46,523 nt of DNA from Bacillus subtilis (GTDB lineage Bacteria; Bacillota; Bacilli; Bacillales; Bacillaceae_C). Below, one piece after another: positions 15,700 through 26,834 of this stretch. A program made the position numbers and the translations under genes. Under the pieces are notes generated by a model. The model did no database searches and was not told the origin of the DNA. It saw nothing but the letters and a program-made list of their open reading frames with translations. Numbering within the stretch: position 1 is the first letter of the stretch; each line of letters begins with the position of its first letter. The stretch is from assembly GCF_008764245.1 (NCBI RefSeq), contig NZ_VTQV01000034.1:1-46523 (forward strand), given 5' to 3'.

Positions 15700-18105
15700 T
15701 TATTTTCCCTCTGTCTCCAGAAAATCATAAGGCGTAACATTTTCCATCCCAATCATCGGGTCAATCATCATCCACGTCTCTTCCGATAATTCCTCGACAT
15801 GGACAAATTCTTTTTCCTCATTTGATTGAAGTAAAGTCAACTTTTCATAAAGGGAAGTTTTTCTTTGTTGATCATCTTCCCTTTGTACACCGATTTGAAA
15901 TGCCTGTTCTTCCCCACATAAAACTAAAGACTTTTTACTTCTGGTGAGCCCTGTATATAAGAGATTTCGCCTTAACATTCGATAATAACTACGTACGATT
16001 GGCATGATGACAATCGGAAATTCGCTTCCTTGAGATTTATGGATCGAGCAACAATAGGCAAGCGTAATTTGATTTAAGTCTGATCTTGTATACGTAACTT
16101 CTGTCCCTTCAAAAGATGCAATCACCATATCCTGTTTTTCGGTATTTTCCTTTGCTGTCAGAATCGAGATAATTTCGCCGATATCACCATTAAAAACATT
16201 TTTTTCAGGCTGATTAACAAGTTGTAATATCTTATCGCCGATTCGATATTTCGTTTCCCCAAATGACAGTTCTTTTCTTTTTTGATCTTCATTGGGGTTA
16301 AATATCTCTTGTAAGATTTGATTCATCGCATCGATTCCTGCTGGTCCCCGATACATGGGAGCTAATACTTGTACATCCATTGCCGTATATCCCTTTTTTT
16401 TGGCACTTAAAACAATTCGTTTAATTACATCTCCCATTTGATCTGTTTGACATTTGATAAAGGAGCGATCCTTTTGTGGTTTTAATAGATCCGTGGGGAT
16501 TTCGCCTTTTTTCACTTGGTGTGCAAGCTCGATGATCGAGGAACCTTCTTTTTGACGATAAATATCCGTTAATTGAACGACTGGAACAGCATGAGAATGA
16601 AGTAAATCTTTTAAAACTTGCCCTGGTCCAACAGAAGGTAATTGATCCTCATCCCCTACCAAAATCACTTGAATCTGCGAGGGAAGTGCTTTAAATAACT
16701 GATGGGCAAGCCATGTATCAACCATCGACATTTCATCTACGATAATCAATTTACCTTCTAATTCCCGTTCTCCATCGGAATCGAGATTCTCCTGCGCTGT
16801 CATTCCCAAAAGCCTATGAATGGTCATGGCCGGTAACTCCGTTGACTCTGACATTCTTTTAGCCGCTCGACCCGTTGGCGCTGTTAACAAAATAGGGAAC
16901 GGCTCTTCCTGTTTATACGCTTTTGGATCCAGTGAACAGCCATGTAGCTCAGCATAAAGTTCCACAATTCCTTTAATAACTGTCGTTTTACCGGTTCCTG
17001 GCCCACCCGTTAAAATCATCATTGGGCTTGTTAAAGCCGTTTGGATCGCCTCTTTCTGTGATGGTGCATATTGAACATTTAGCCGTTCCTCCAACTTTCC
17101 TAATGCTAATAAGAATTCCGATTCAGGAAATTGATCGGCATATTCAGTCTGTTCCATCACCCGATTGAGATTCGTCACAATCCCTTTTTCAGCAAAATAA
17201 AGAGAAGGTAAATAGATCCTCTTTTTCTCACCGATGATTTTCCCCTCTTCTTCAAGACTTATCATCGCTTGTGCAATATTATCATAGGGAATTTCTATAT
17301 TTTGACTATCTTCCAATAATCCTTTGACTTTTTCCAATAATTCCTCTGCTTCAAGGTACACATGGCCATTTTTCAAACAATCTTGCTCCAATAAATAGAG
17401 GCAGCCTGCTTTAATTCGATCAGGATGATTACCCGTAATCCCCAATTGTGAGCCTAATTCATCCGCACGACCAAATCCAATCCCTTCCACATCTTCAATT
17501 AATTGGTAAGGATTTCTTTCCAATATGGTTAAGGTTTCCTCTTTATAAACCTGATAAATCTTCATGGAAATTTGGGGACCAAATCCATATTGGTTTAATC
17601 CCACCATGATTCTTTCAAGGCCTTGATGTTCCAACAATGTGTTATAAAGATCCTTTGCCGTTTCAGGCCCCAATTTCGGAATCGAATCAAGTAAGGAGGG
17701 TTGTTCAAGAATTCGGCTGATCGCGTTTTCTCCAAGCACTTCTACAATTCTTTCGGCGGTTTTTTTTCCAATCCCTTTAAATAATTCACTGGACAAATAA
17801 GCAACAATGCCTTGCTTTGTTTGTGGCATAATTTTTTTAAAATGGCTAGCATTAAATTGCAGGCCGAATTTAGGGTGCTCCTTCATTTGCCCATAGAAAA
17901 CATACGATTCTTCGTCCTGAAGTTTTGGAAAATGGCCAACAATTACAGCCTCTTTATCCTTAATTTCCACATCTGTTTTCTCAATCCTTATTCTGACCAC
18001 TGAATAGAAATTTTGCTCATTATGAAAAATGGTCACAAGGTGTCGCCCTTGTATATATTTTTCCTGCTCAGAAAAAAGATCCAGCGAATCCTGCCGCACG
18101 TCCAT
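15700..18105 (-). CDS. recD2: RecD2-type ATP-dependent DNA helicase
   Basis: A 5'-3' SF1B helicase acting in DNA repair and replication-fork maintenance without RecBC. The 801-residue protein has the RecD2-specific N-terminal region with helix-hairpin-helix motifs (about 90-210), Walker A GGPGTGKTT near 367-375, Walker B IVDEMSMVD, GDEDQLPSVGPG, and the C-terminal CCSIHKSQGSEFP motif. AAGGAGAG precedes the ATG. It is followed by yrrD after 25 bases and preceded by yrrB after 20, as in B. subtilis, where it is called yrrC. Confidence 0.95.
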   Translation of the reverse strand: MDVRQDSLDLFSEQEKYIQGRHLVTIFHNEQNFYSVVRIRIEKTDVEIKDKEAVIVGHFPKLQDEESYVFYGQMKEHPKFGLQFNASHFKKIMPQTKQGIVAYLSSELFKGIGKKTAERIVEVLGENAISRILEQPSLLDSIPKLGPETAKDLYNTLLEHQGLERIMVGLNQYGFGPQISMKIYQVYKEETLTILERNPYQLIEDVEGIGFGRADELGSQLGITGNHPDRIKAGCLYLLEQDCLKNGHVYLEAEELLEKVKGLLEDSQNIEIPYDNIAQAMISLEEEGKIIGEKKRIYLPSLYFAEKGIVTNLNRVMEQTEYADQFPESEFLLALGKLEERLNVQYAPSQKEAIQTALTSPMMILTGGPGTGKTTVIKGIVELYAELHGCSLDPKAYKQEEPFPILLTAPTGRAAKRMSESTELPAMTIHRLLGMTAQENLDSDGERELEGKLIIVDEMSMVDTWLAHQLFKALPSQIQVILVGDEDQLPSVGPGQVLKDLLHSHAVPVVQLTDIYRQKEGSSIIELAHQVKKGEIPTDLLKPQKDRSFIKCQTDQMGDVIKRIVLSAKKKGYTAMDVQVLAPMYRGPAGIDAMNQILQEIFNPNEDQKRKELSFGETKYRIGDKILQLVNQPEKNVFNGDIGEIISILTAKENTEKQDMVIASFEGTEVTYTRSDLNQITLAYCCSIHKSQGSEFPIVIMPIVRSYYRMLRRNLLYTGLTRSKKSLVLCGEEQAFQIGVQREDDQQRKTSLYEKLTLLQSNEEKEFVHVEELSEETWMMIDPMIGMENVTPYDFLETEGK

Positions 18106-18125
18106 AATTCTCTCTCCTTACAGCC

Positions 18126-18794
18126 TTAGTTCTTACTTTCCACTAATTCCACAACAGCCTTCCTTGCATTCAAGGCTAATATATGATCCGGTTGAATGGC
18201 AATGGCTTGATCTAATAAAGAGAGGATATCATGAGGTTCAGTTCCTGTAACGGCATTAGCTATGGCTAAATTATAATAAGCATCCGCATGTTGTGGATCA
18301 GCTTCTATGACTTTTTGTAATTGCTCAATCGCTTCTTTATAGGATTCAGATTGTGCAAGAGCTAGTCCATACTGAAACCTTGCTTCGATATCTTCTTCAT
18401 TTAACTCTACACTTCTTTGTAAATATGGTAGTGAGAGGGCAAATTTACCCAAAGAAATAAAACACATCCCTAGCATGTAGTGAAGATCATTTGTATCCAA
18501 TCCATTTGCAAGAGCCTTCTCAAACATTCCGGCAGCTTGATCATACCGTTCTTGATTAAAATAATAATTTCCATAGCTATAATAAGCAGCCGCAGCTTGG
18601 TCATCAAGTTCGATGGCTTTTTTTAAAAATGATTCAGCCCGAGCCGTTTCTCCAATCGAAATTAGTACATTGGCAAAATTCACATAGCCTACGGGATCTT
18701 TTGGATCTTCTTCAATTACTTCTGTAAACATTTGAACAGCTTTCTCAATCTTTCCGTTCTGTAATAGCTCAATCGCTTGTTTGTTTTTATCCAT
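18126..18794 (-). CDS. yrrB: TPR-repeat protein YrrB
   Basis: A soluble 222-residue protein made almost wholly of tetratricopeptide repeats, about six units of 34 residues (for example DPVGYVNFANVLISIGETAR, YNLAIANAVTG). TPR scaffolds hold protein complexes; the partner is unknown. B. subtilis YrrB is 206 residues and lies in the same place before recD2. GGAGTGTGAAAC precedes the ATG. Confidence 0.88.
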   Translation of the reverse strand: MDKNKQAIELLQNGKIEKAVQMFTEVIEEDPKDPVGYVNFANVLISIGETARAESFLKKAIELDDQAAAAYYSYGNYYFNQERYDQAAGMFEKALANGLDTNDLHYMLGMCFISLGKFALSLPYLQRSVELNEEDIEARFQYGLALAQSESYKEAIEQLQKVIEADPQHADAYYNLAIANAVTGTEPHDILSLLDQAIAIQPDHILALNARKAVVELVESKN

Positions 18795-18824
18795 GTTTCA
18801 CACTCCGAACCATTTTCTAATGAA

Positions 18825-18830
18825 ATTATA
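18825..18830 (-). promoter_or_regulatory. Extended -10 promoter of yrrB-recD2
   Basis: On the minus strand TGCTATAAT gives an extended -10 about 30 bases before the yrrB start. No clear -35 is seen. A terminator (18889-18920) lies just upstream. Confidence 0.6.
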
Positions 18831-18888
18831 GCACAAAATCTATTCCCGATGGATTCTTATCCATATTGGAATAGTTGATGTTCACGTC

Positions 18889-18920
18889 AAAAATGCCAGC
18901 CTTTAGCGACTGACATTTTT
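18889..18920 (-). terminator. Rho-independent terminator of the mnmA operon
   Basis: On the minus strand AAAAATGTCAG pairs with CTGGCATTTTT. It lies about 220 bases past the mnmA stop because repeat R7 sits between them. Confidence 0.75.
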
Positions 18921-18924
18921 ATAA

Positions 18925-19076
18925 GAAAAGCGCAAACGCCCGTTTAGCGACGTACAAACTTTTTAGGGTTCTGACAAGATAAAGGAAACACAGTGAGCCT
19001 AAAAGGCGAACTGATGTTGACTTATCGTAGGAAGAAACCGAAAGTTTGCTAGTCGCTGGGCGCTGAAGCTGGACAA
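18925..19076 (+). repeat. Family B repeat, copy R7
   Basis: A compact family B element from GAAAAGCGCAAACGCCCG to GGGCGCTGAAGCTGGACA. End helices are GCCC/GGGC, AGCGAC/GTCGCT and CAAACTTT/AAAGTTTG. It lacks the AGGA mini-hairpins of R1 and R8, so those modules are optional. It starts four bases beyond the terminator hairpin. Confidence 0.85.
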
Positions 19077-19140
19077 AAATACTCTGAGTTCCAAAGTAAT
19101 TCTATTACAAATTTTCTTTTTACCATTTATAAAAACTAAT

Positions 19141-21413
<2,273 letters not shown>

Positions 21414-21460
21414 TTTTCTCACCTTCATTTCCAATCCCGTTTTCGATCTTTTGAGCACCC

Positions 21461-21880
21461 TCAAATATAAAACATGTAAGGTGTCTCTGTTCCATCCTCT
21501 TCATAATTAGCTAAATCCTCAATCGTTGTACTATCTAAAACCTCTTTCACTGCATCGCGGACCTTCATCCATAAATTCCGTTTGGCTGGCTCTTCTTCTT
21601 CAATTCCTTCAACCGGACTTATTGGACCTTCTAAAACGCGAATAATATCCCCTGCCGTAATCTTTGCTGGTTCATTTGCTAGGATATACCCACCATAAGC
21701 GCCACGGACACTCTTCACTAATCCAGCATTTCGTAATGGCCCGGCAAGCTGTTCTAAATAGTGCTCAGAAAGATTATGTGTTTTGGCAATTGATTTTAAC
21801 GAAATAGGCCCCTCTCCATATTTTTTCCCTAATTCAATCATAATTGTTAATCCGTATCTTCCTTTAGTTGATATCTTCAT
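21461..21880 (-). CDS. cymR: Rrf2-family cysteine metabolism repressor CymR
   Basis: A 139-residue winged-helix regulator close to B. subtilis CymR, which with CysK represses cysteine uptake and synthesis genes. MKISTKGRYGLTIMIELGKK and the helix-turn-helix ISLKSIAKTHNLSEHYLEQL are typical, followed by VRGAYGGYILA. The protein has no cysteine, so it cannot hold an iron-sulfur cluster as IscR does. Its ATG overlaps the previous gene's TGA in ATGA, so translation is probably coupled. It heads the desulfurase and thiouridylase genes. Confidence 0.93.
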   Translation of the reverse strand: MKISTKGRYGLTIMIELGKKYGEGPISLKSIAKTHNLSEHYLEQLAGPLRNAGLVKSVRGAYGGYILANEPAKITAGDIIRVLEGPISPVEGIEEEEPAKRNLWMKVRDAVKEVLDSTTIEDLANYEEDGTETPYMFYI

Positions 21881-22536
21881 AATTCTGCACTCCGTTCTAT
21901 TCTTTGATCTAATTTATGATGTACCTTTAAAAATTTACTTGCTACGAACCGGCATTGAGGTAGAGCAATGCCAATAAATGTTCCCACAGTTAAACTAAAG
22001 ATAATCGTTCCATAAAAAACAGGTCCCCCTAAGATCCAGCCAATGGCAAGAACGATCACTTCCATGAGGCGTCTCACTGTCGCAATTTTCCAGCCTGTTT
22101 TTTCTTGTAAAGCAAGCATAAAACTATCTCGAGGACCAGCCCCCATTTCAGCTGAAAGATAGATTCCCATTCCATACGCGTTAATCACCATACCTATAAA
22201 AAACATAATAAACTTCTCAGCCATATGGTTTGGTTCGATGAGAAAAGGGATTTTCATATACATATCAATAAACAATCCGACAAGTATCATATTCAAATAG
22301 GCGCCAAATTTGGGCCATCTTTTCATTAATAAAGACGAGCTCCCTAAAACAATAAATCCAACCAGAATGGACCATGTCCCAATCGTTAGACCGAATTGAT
22401 AATATAGCCCTACATGTAAAACATCCCATGGAGATACTCCAAAATTGGAAACGATCATAAGGACAATCCCAAAAGACATAATGAGAAGTCCGACCACGAA
22501 AAGGAGAAATCGTTTATAAAGCAAAACATTCTTCAT
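21877..22536 (-). CDS. YczE-like integral membrane protein
   Basis: A 219-residue membrane protein with about five hydrophobic segments (near 8-30, 48-70, 78-97, 106-128, 150-190) and the family signatures GVSPWDVLHVGL, GAGPRDSFMLAL and GWKIATVRRLMEV. These fit the YczE/YitT-related membrane family. The function is unknown; B. subtilis YczE affects surfactin-type synthesis post-transcriptionally. GAAGGAG precedes the ATG. The gene overlaps cymR by four bases, which may mean a sulfur-related role or only shared transcription. Confidence 0.8.
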   Translation of the reverse strand: MKNVLLYKRFLLFVVGLLIMSFGIVLMIVSNFGVSPWDVLHVGLYYQFGLTIGTWSILVGFIVLGSSSLLMKRWPKFGAYLNMILVGLFIDMYMKIPFLIEPNHMAEKFIMFFIGMVINAYGMGIYLSAEMGAGPRDSFMLALQEKTGWKIATVRRLMEVIVLAIGWILGGPVFYGTIIFSLTVGTFIGIALPQCRFVASKFLKVHHKLDQRIERSAEL

Positions 22537-22562
22537 CTAATCAGACTCCTTCGCATTTCACT

Positions 22563-22571
22563 ATTATAGCA
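22563..22571 (-). promoter_or_regulatory. Extended -10 promoter of the yczE-cymR-iscS-mnmA operon
   Basis: On the minus strand TGCTATAAT is an extended -10 about 27 bases before the first start codon. No good -35 is seen, which is usual for extended -10 promoters. Confidence 0.65.
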
Positions 22572-22620
22572 TATCCATCATATTGAATGCATATATCTGA
22601 CTATTTTGGTATGATAATTA

Positions 22621-22954
22621 GAAAAGCGCAAGCGCCCGTTTAGCGACGTACAAACTTTTATAATAAGGATGAACGGCTAAAGGCGCGCCGTCCTGGCGCA
22701 ACGCCGTTCTGACCAACATCCTGTTGGCCTGAGATAAAGGAAACACAGTGAGCCACGAAAAGCGGAAGGCGGTTGTTCAGGGGCGACAAGCAAATGTTCT
22801 GGAATCCTGGAAGGGCGTTCTTTCCCTTCCAGGATTCCAGGTTATTTGACCTCGAGCCCCTACCGCCTGCAGCTAGACATTGAAAAGCGAATGGATGTTG
22901 ACTTACGCAAGCAGGCACCGAAAGTTTGCTAGTCGCTGGGCACTGGAGCTGGAT
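22621..22954 (+). repeat. Family B repeat carrying a nested C element, copy R8
   Basis: The outer element runs from GAAAAGCGCAAGCGCCCG to a CTGGAGCTGGA end. Inside are two mini-hairpins (22685-22699 and 22713-22727) with AGGAC or AGGAT loops on the minus strand, then the nested C element. It fills nearly all the space between the yczE promoter and rarA, so the rarA promoter must be in or right next to it. Confidence 0.85.
22757..22881 (+). repeat. Nested family C structured element inside R8
   Basis: It repeats the R5 architecture with changed helices: GGCGGT/ACCGCC, AGGGGC/GCCCCT, CAAAT/ATTTG and a perfect 17-base apical stem (22799-22815 with 22824-22840) around the loop CGTTCTTT. GAAAAGCG occurs at its left edge and again directly after it (22882-22889), which may be a target duplication. 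Confidence 0.85.
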
Positions 22955-22992
22955 GTTAATACCCAATGAAAGAAGAGTTGGAGAGATATTTT

Positions 22993-24267
22993 GTGAAGAA
23001 ACAACCTTTGGCTTTTAGAATGCGCCCCAAAAACATCGAAGAGGTAATGGGGCAGCAACATTTAGTAGGCGAAAATAAAATTATAGCAAGAATGGTCAAG
23101 GCAAAGCAATTGTCATCGATGATTTTATATGGCCCACCCGGAATCGGAAAAACATCGATCGCAAGTGCGATTGCCGGAAGTACGCAATATGCTTTTCGCA
23201 CTTTAAATGCCGTAACAAATAATAAAAAAGATATGGAAATTGTCGCTGCTGAAGGGAAAATGAGTGGTAAAGTAATCCTCTTACTTGATGAGGTTCATCG
23301 TCTTGACAAGGGGAAGCAAGATTTCTTACTTCCTTATTTAGAAAACGGCACAATTATTTTGATTGGGGCCACAACGAGTAATCCTTACCATGCGATTAAT
23401 CCGGCTATAAGAAGCCGCTGTCAGATTTTCGAGTTATTTCCATTAAGTGAAGATGAGATTAAACAGACGTTAAACCGAGCGTTAGAAGATCCAGAGAGAG
23501 GTCTTGGCACTTATTCCATCTCCATTGAGGAGCAAGCTTTAGATCATTTTGTCGCCGCGAGCAACGGGGATGCCAGAAGTGCCTTAAATGCTTTGGAACT
23601 GGCCGTTTTATCAACTGACCCTGCTGCAGACGGACAAATTCATATTACCATGAACGTGGCGGAAGAATGCTTACAGAAAAAAAGCTTAGCCCATGACAAA
23701 GATGGCGATGCTCATTATGATGTTTTGAGTGGTTTTCAAAAGTCAATTAGAGGTAGTGATGTAAACGCAGCTCTTCATTATTTAAGCCGACTTATTGAAG
23801 CCGGTGATTTACCAAGTATTGCAAGAAGACTTTTGGTGATCGCTTATGAAGATATTGGCCTTGCCAATCCACAAGCAGGCTCTAGAACGCTCGCGGCCAT
23901 CCAAACAGCTGAAAAAATCGGCTTCCCAGAAGCTCGGATTCCGTTAGCCAATGCCGTAATTGAATTATGCCTTTCCCCAAAATCGAATTCAGCGATAATG
24001 GCTATAGATAAAGCGCTTAGCGATATTAGAGCAGGACGAAGTGGAGAAGTTCCCCTTCATTTAAAAGATGCTCACTACCAAGGGGCGAAAGAACTCGGTA
24101 GAGGGATTGATTACAAATATCCCCATGACTATGAAACCGGCTGGGTGAAACAACAATATCTCCCCGATAAACTAAAAAACAAAGAATATTATGAACCGAA
24201 AAAGACAGGGAAATTTGAGCAGGCTCTTGCAACAGTGTATGAGAAAATAAGGAAAAATAATCTATAG
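22993..24267 (+). CDS. rarA: RarA/MgsA-family replication-associated AAA ATPase
   Basis: A clamp-loader-related ATPase acting at stalled or collapsed replication forks. The 424-residue protein has PLAFRMRP at the N-terminus, Walker A GPPGIGKTS near 47-55, Walker B LLLDEVHRLDK, sensor 1 IGATTSNP, the arginine-finger region AIRSRCQIFE, and the C-terminal tetramerisation part ending GRGIDYKYPHDY. I chose the GTG at 22993, seven bases after GGAGAG; an ATG nine codons upstream has no ribosome site and abuts repeat R8. B. subtilis YrvN is 421 residues. Confidence 0.93.
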   Translation: MKKQPLAFRMRPKNIEEVMGQQHLVGENKIIARMVKAKQLSSMILYGPPGIGKTSIASAIAGSTQYAFRTLNAVTNNKKDMEIVAAEGKMSGKVILLLDEVHRLDKGKQDFLLPYLENGTIILIGATTSNPYHAINPAIRSRCQIFELFPLSEDEIKQTLNRALEDPERGLGTYSISIEEQALDHFVAASNGDARSALNALELAVLSTDPAADGQIHITMNVAEECLQKKSLAHDKDGDAHYDVLSGFQKSIRGSDVNAALHYLSRLIEAGDLPSIARRLLVIAYEDIGLANPQAGSRTLAAIQTAEKIGFPEARIPLANAVIELCLSPKSNSAIMAIDKALSDIRAGRSGEVPLHLKDAHYQGAKELGRGIDYKYPHDYETGWVKQQYLPDKLKNKEYYEPKKTGKFEQALATVYEKIRKNNL

Positions 24268-24415
24268 AATGAGGCTGGGACATAAGTAAAACAGCCAACT
24301 TTAGGAACGAACAATTTAATGAATTAGCGAAGTATATTTCCGGAGCTAGTACATGCTCAAACACCGTATTGTTCGGATCTTCAGTTATTAAAAAACTTTT
24401 GTCCCTACCTCATTC
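24267..24415. repeat. GAGGCTGGGACA-type inverted-repeat element
   Basis: GAATGAGGCTGGGACA (24267-24282) pairs with TGTCCCTACCTCATTC (24400-24415) with one mismatch. Inside, CGAACAAT (24308-24315) pairs with ATTGTTCG (24368-24375). It begins on the last base of the rarA stop codon. Elements with GAGGCTGGGACA ends are found after genes in many Firmicutes; here it may end rarA transcription and that of the convergent regulator gene. The interior is not coding. Confidence 0.7.
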
Positions 24416-24452
24416 CAAGAAAAAATTGGAGACATAAATCCTGATCCTGGCA

Positions 24453-26681
24453 TTATGAATAGTACTTTTTTCGATATTGTCCAGGTGTCATGCCTTCCAC
24501 CTTCCTAAATGAACGTATAAAAGAAGCTGAACTATTATAATGAAACATTTCCGCAATCTCAGCAATCTTCATATTTGTTTCTCTTAATACCTTTTTCATG
24601 TTTTTTATTCTATACCTTAACAGGTATTCACTAAAGCTGAGCCCCGTTTCTTTTTTAAATACTCGGCTAATATAACTGGGATGGAAATTTATCTTAGAGG
24701 CGATCATTTCAAGAGTTAAATCGCTAGTAAATTCCTTTTCAATAATGGATATGACACTTTCTGTAATATTGATCTGTATGGCACTTTGTTTATCAGCATA
24801 CTTTTGAATAATTGGCGGAAGTATGATCTGCGTTATCCAACTTTCGACTTCATTTTTATTTTTAAGTCTTAATAATTCTTCAAATAATATTTTCTTACCA
24901 AAAAGCTTTTCAGGAATTTCATCTAAATCTTGAACAAGCTCCAATAGTTTAGAGAGCAATTGCACCATTATACTTTGATATTGCTGAAAAGAAATATTAT
25001 TATTTGTAACCGCTATCATAAATTCGTTTATTGATCGCTCAACTTCTTCTGTATGCGCTCCCTTAATCGATTCGATTAGCTCCTGACAAACCTGTTTTGG
25101 GAAACTGTTTTTTACGGAGTGATCTAAGGTAACATCATCAATGCTTATAATCATTCCGGGTTCTAATTTCTGATGATATCTGAGTGCCTCTGTTGCTTCA
25201 TGGTAAGCATGTTCTGTGTCTGCTAAATTCGTATAAGGGCGACTAATTCCAATACTAATACGTAAATCAAGATATTCCAGAACCAAATGATTCATTTCTT
25301 CCGCTAAACTGGATAAATATTTACGATGATGTTTTGGATTTTTTTCATGAATTTGTATGATGGTTGCTTGGTATTCATCCAAAACTACCGGGGGAAAGCG
25401 CAATTCGTTAGGGATCGATTTGCTTATTAGATTCTTAATAGAATACAATATTAATTCATTATCTGTTTCTTTGTATTTAACTTTTTCTAACATATCATTT
25501 TTTATAACGAGAACAGCCAGTGATTGCCAATCTCTCTTAAATTTTAGATCCTCTACCATTTCATTGATTTTCTCAACTTTTAATTGCCCCATAAACAAAC
25601 CTAATACAAAGAATTCTCTTAAATGTTCTCTTTGGGTTTCAATCTGATCCCGAAATTGAGAAATCCCATTTTGTATACTTATAAATTCATCCTTTAGATT
25701 TAAAATGTTTTTACTATCTTCGTGAGATACAATGGATTGATACATGTGAAGAATTGGTTGATATAAATGTCTGGAAGATAAGGAGACAGCGATGATTATA
25801 ACGATTAAAATGATGATACACACAATTGCCGTATACCAACCGATATCCTTTGAGTCCTTGGTGATAGCTCCTATCGGGACAATGGATAGATAGGTCCAAT
25901 GATTGTAAGAAGATTTACTAAAATTAACGCCAACATTCTCATCATTTATTTTCATCGTAAAATAACCATTTTCCTTTTCCTTACTTTTCAGTTCATTTAC
26001 CAACTTGTCTGATGTAAGAAGGTGATTCCAAGATCTATTTTCAGAAATTAATTGATAATCACTATCCAATACAAAGAAATCTTCTGTATTTTTATCTCCA
26101 TTCATTAGTTTGTTAATTTCCTTTTTAGGAATTGAAATCCTTATTAGCCCTTTCGGTTCATTCGTCAGTAAAGGTAGTTTTTTCACCAAGTTGACAGACT
26201 CCACGTTGTTATTGGAAATGATCATCCAAGTTGATGAATTGGGGATTTTTTTTACACTAGAGTATCTTTTAAAATAATCCGTTTCACTAGGGTAATTTAA
26301 TCCACCTTTCGTAATCACCCAGTTTTCTTTAAAATTAATCAGCTCTACCTCGTCGGTCCATAACTTGTTTGTTTGAAATCTTTTCATCGCAGCTAATAAA
26401 TCACGGTATGTCATAAAATCTTCGGAAGTTAACTTACGTTCATAGTTAGAAGTAAATGATGGGGACAAAATAAATTGCGTTACATTATTATCTAGTGACT
26501 CTAGGTGATATTCTAAACTCATCTTAGTCTGTTGTAAAACTTGCATATTTTCTTTCGCAACTTTTTCTTCTATTTCGCTAGCTGCCTTGTAGTAAGATAA
26601 AACACCTAATATAATGACAGGGAAAGTCGATAATAATAGACTCAATATAAATAGCTTTTTATAATATCTTGATTTTTTCAT
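24453..26681 (-). CDS. Membrane-bound AraC-family regulator (YesS-like)
   Basis: A 742-residue one-component regulator. A membrane segment near 9-30 and another near 283-305 enclose an extracellular sensor region of about 250 residues; a cytoplasmic part follows, and the C-terminal 100 residues are two AraC helix-turn-helix motifs (LTLEMIASKINFHPSYISRV; MKIAEIAEMFHYNSSASFIR; then EGMTPGQYRKKYYS). This layout matches YesS-type regulators of plant-polysaccharide genes. It lies just downstream of an LplA/B/C-like transporter, so it probably controls that. The sugar sensed is unknown. Confidence 0.85.
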   Translation of the reverse strand: MKKSRYYKKLFILSLLLSTFPVIILGVLSYYKAASEIEEKVAKENMQVLQQTKMSLEYHLESLDNNVTQFILSPSFTSNYERKLTSEDFMTYRDLLAAMKRFQTNKLWTDEVELINFKENWVITKGGLNYPSETDYFKRYSSVKKIPNSSTWMIISNNNVESVNLVKKLPLLTNEPKGLIRISIPKKEINKLMNGDKNTEDFFVLDSDYQLISENRSWNHLLTSDKLVNELKSKEKENGYFTMKINDENVGVNFSKSSYNHWTYLSIVPIGAITKDSKDIGWYTAIVCIIILIVIIIAVSLSSRHLYQPILHMYQSIVSHEDSKNILNLKDEFISIQNGISQFRDQIETQREHLREFFVLGLFMGQLKVEKINEMVEDLKFKRDWQSLAVLVIKNDMLEKVKYKETDNELILYSIKNLISKSIPNELRFPPVVLDEYQATIIQIHEKNPKHHRKYLSSLAEEMNHLVLEYLDLRISIGISRPYTNLADTEHAYHEATEALRYHQKLEPGMIISIDDVTLDHSVKNSFPKQVCQELIESIKGAHTEEVERSINEFMIAVTNNNISFQQYQSIMVQLLSKLLELVQDLDEIPEKLFGKKILFEELLRLKNKNEVESWITQIILPPIIQKYADKQSAIQINITESVISIIEKEFTSDLTLEMIASKINFHPSYISRVFKKETGLSFSEYLLRYRIKNMKKVLRETNMKIAEIAEMFHYNSSASFIRSFRKVEGMTPGQYRKKYYS

Positions 26682-26729
26682 ATTAATAAAAATCCCCCCT
26701 TTACCTCAACGAATGCAGGCTTTTCTAAT

Positions 26730-26759
26730 ATAATAAGCCTAATATCGGAAAAGTAACAA
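26730..26759 (-). promoter_or_regulatory. Possible promoter of the AraC regulator gene
   Basis: On the minus strand TTGTTA and TATTAT are 18 bases apart, between the transporter terminator and the regulator start. Confidence 0.4.
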
Positions 26760-26786
26760 GTGACTTTTAGGGGATTCTAACGTAAT

Positions 26787-26814
26787 AAGACAGGCATCAA
26801 AGGATACCTGTCTT
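26787..26814 (-). terminator. Hairpin terminator of the transporter operon
   Basis: On the minus strand AAGACAGG pairs with CCTGTCTT, followed by ATTACG; the T-run is weak. It begins about 20 bases past the stop of the solute-binding lipoprotein gene. Confidence 0.55.
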
Positions 26815-26834
26815 TCGATTCTTATAGCCATATA

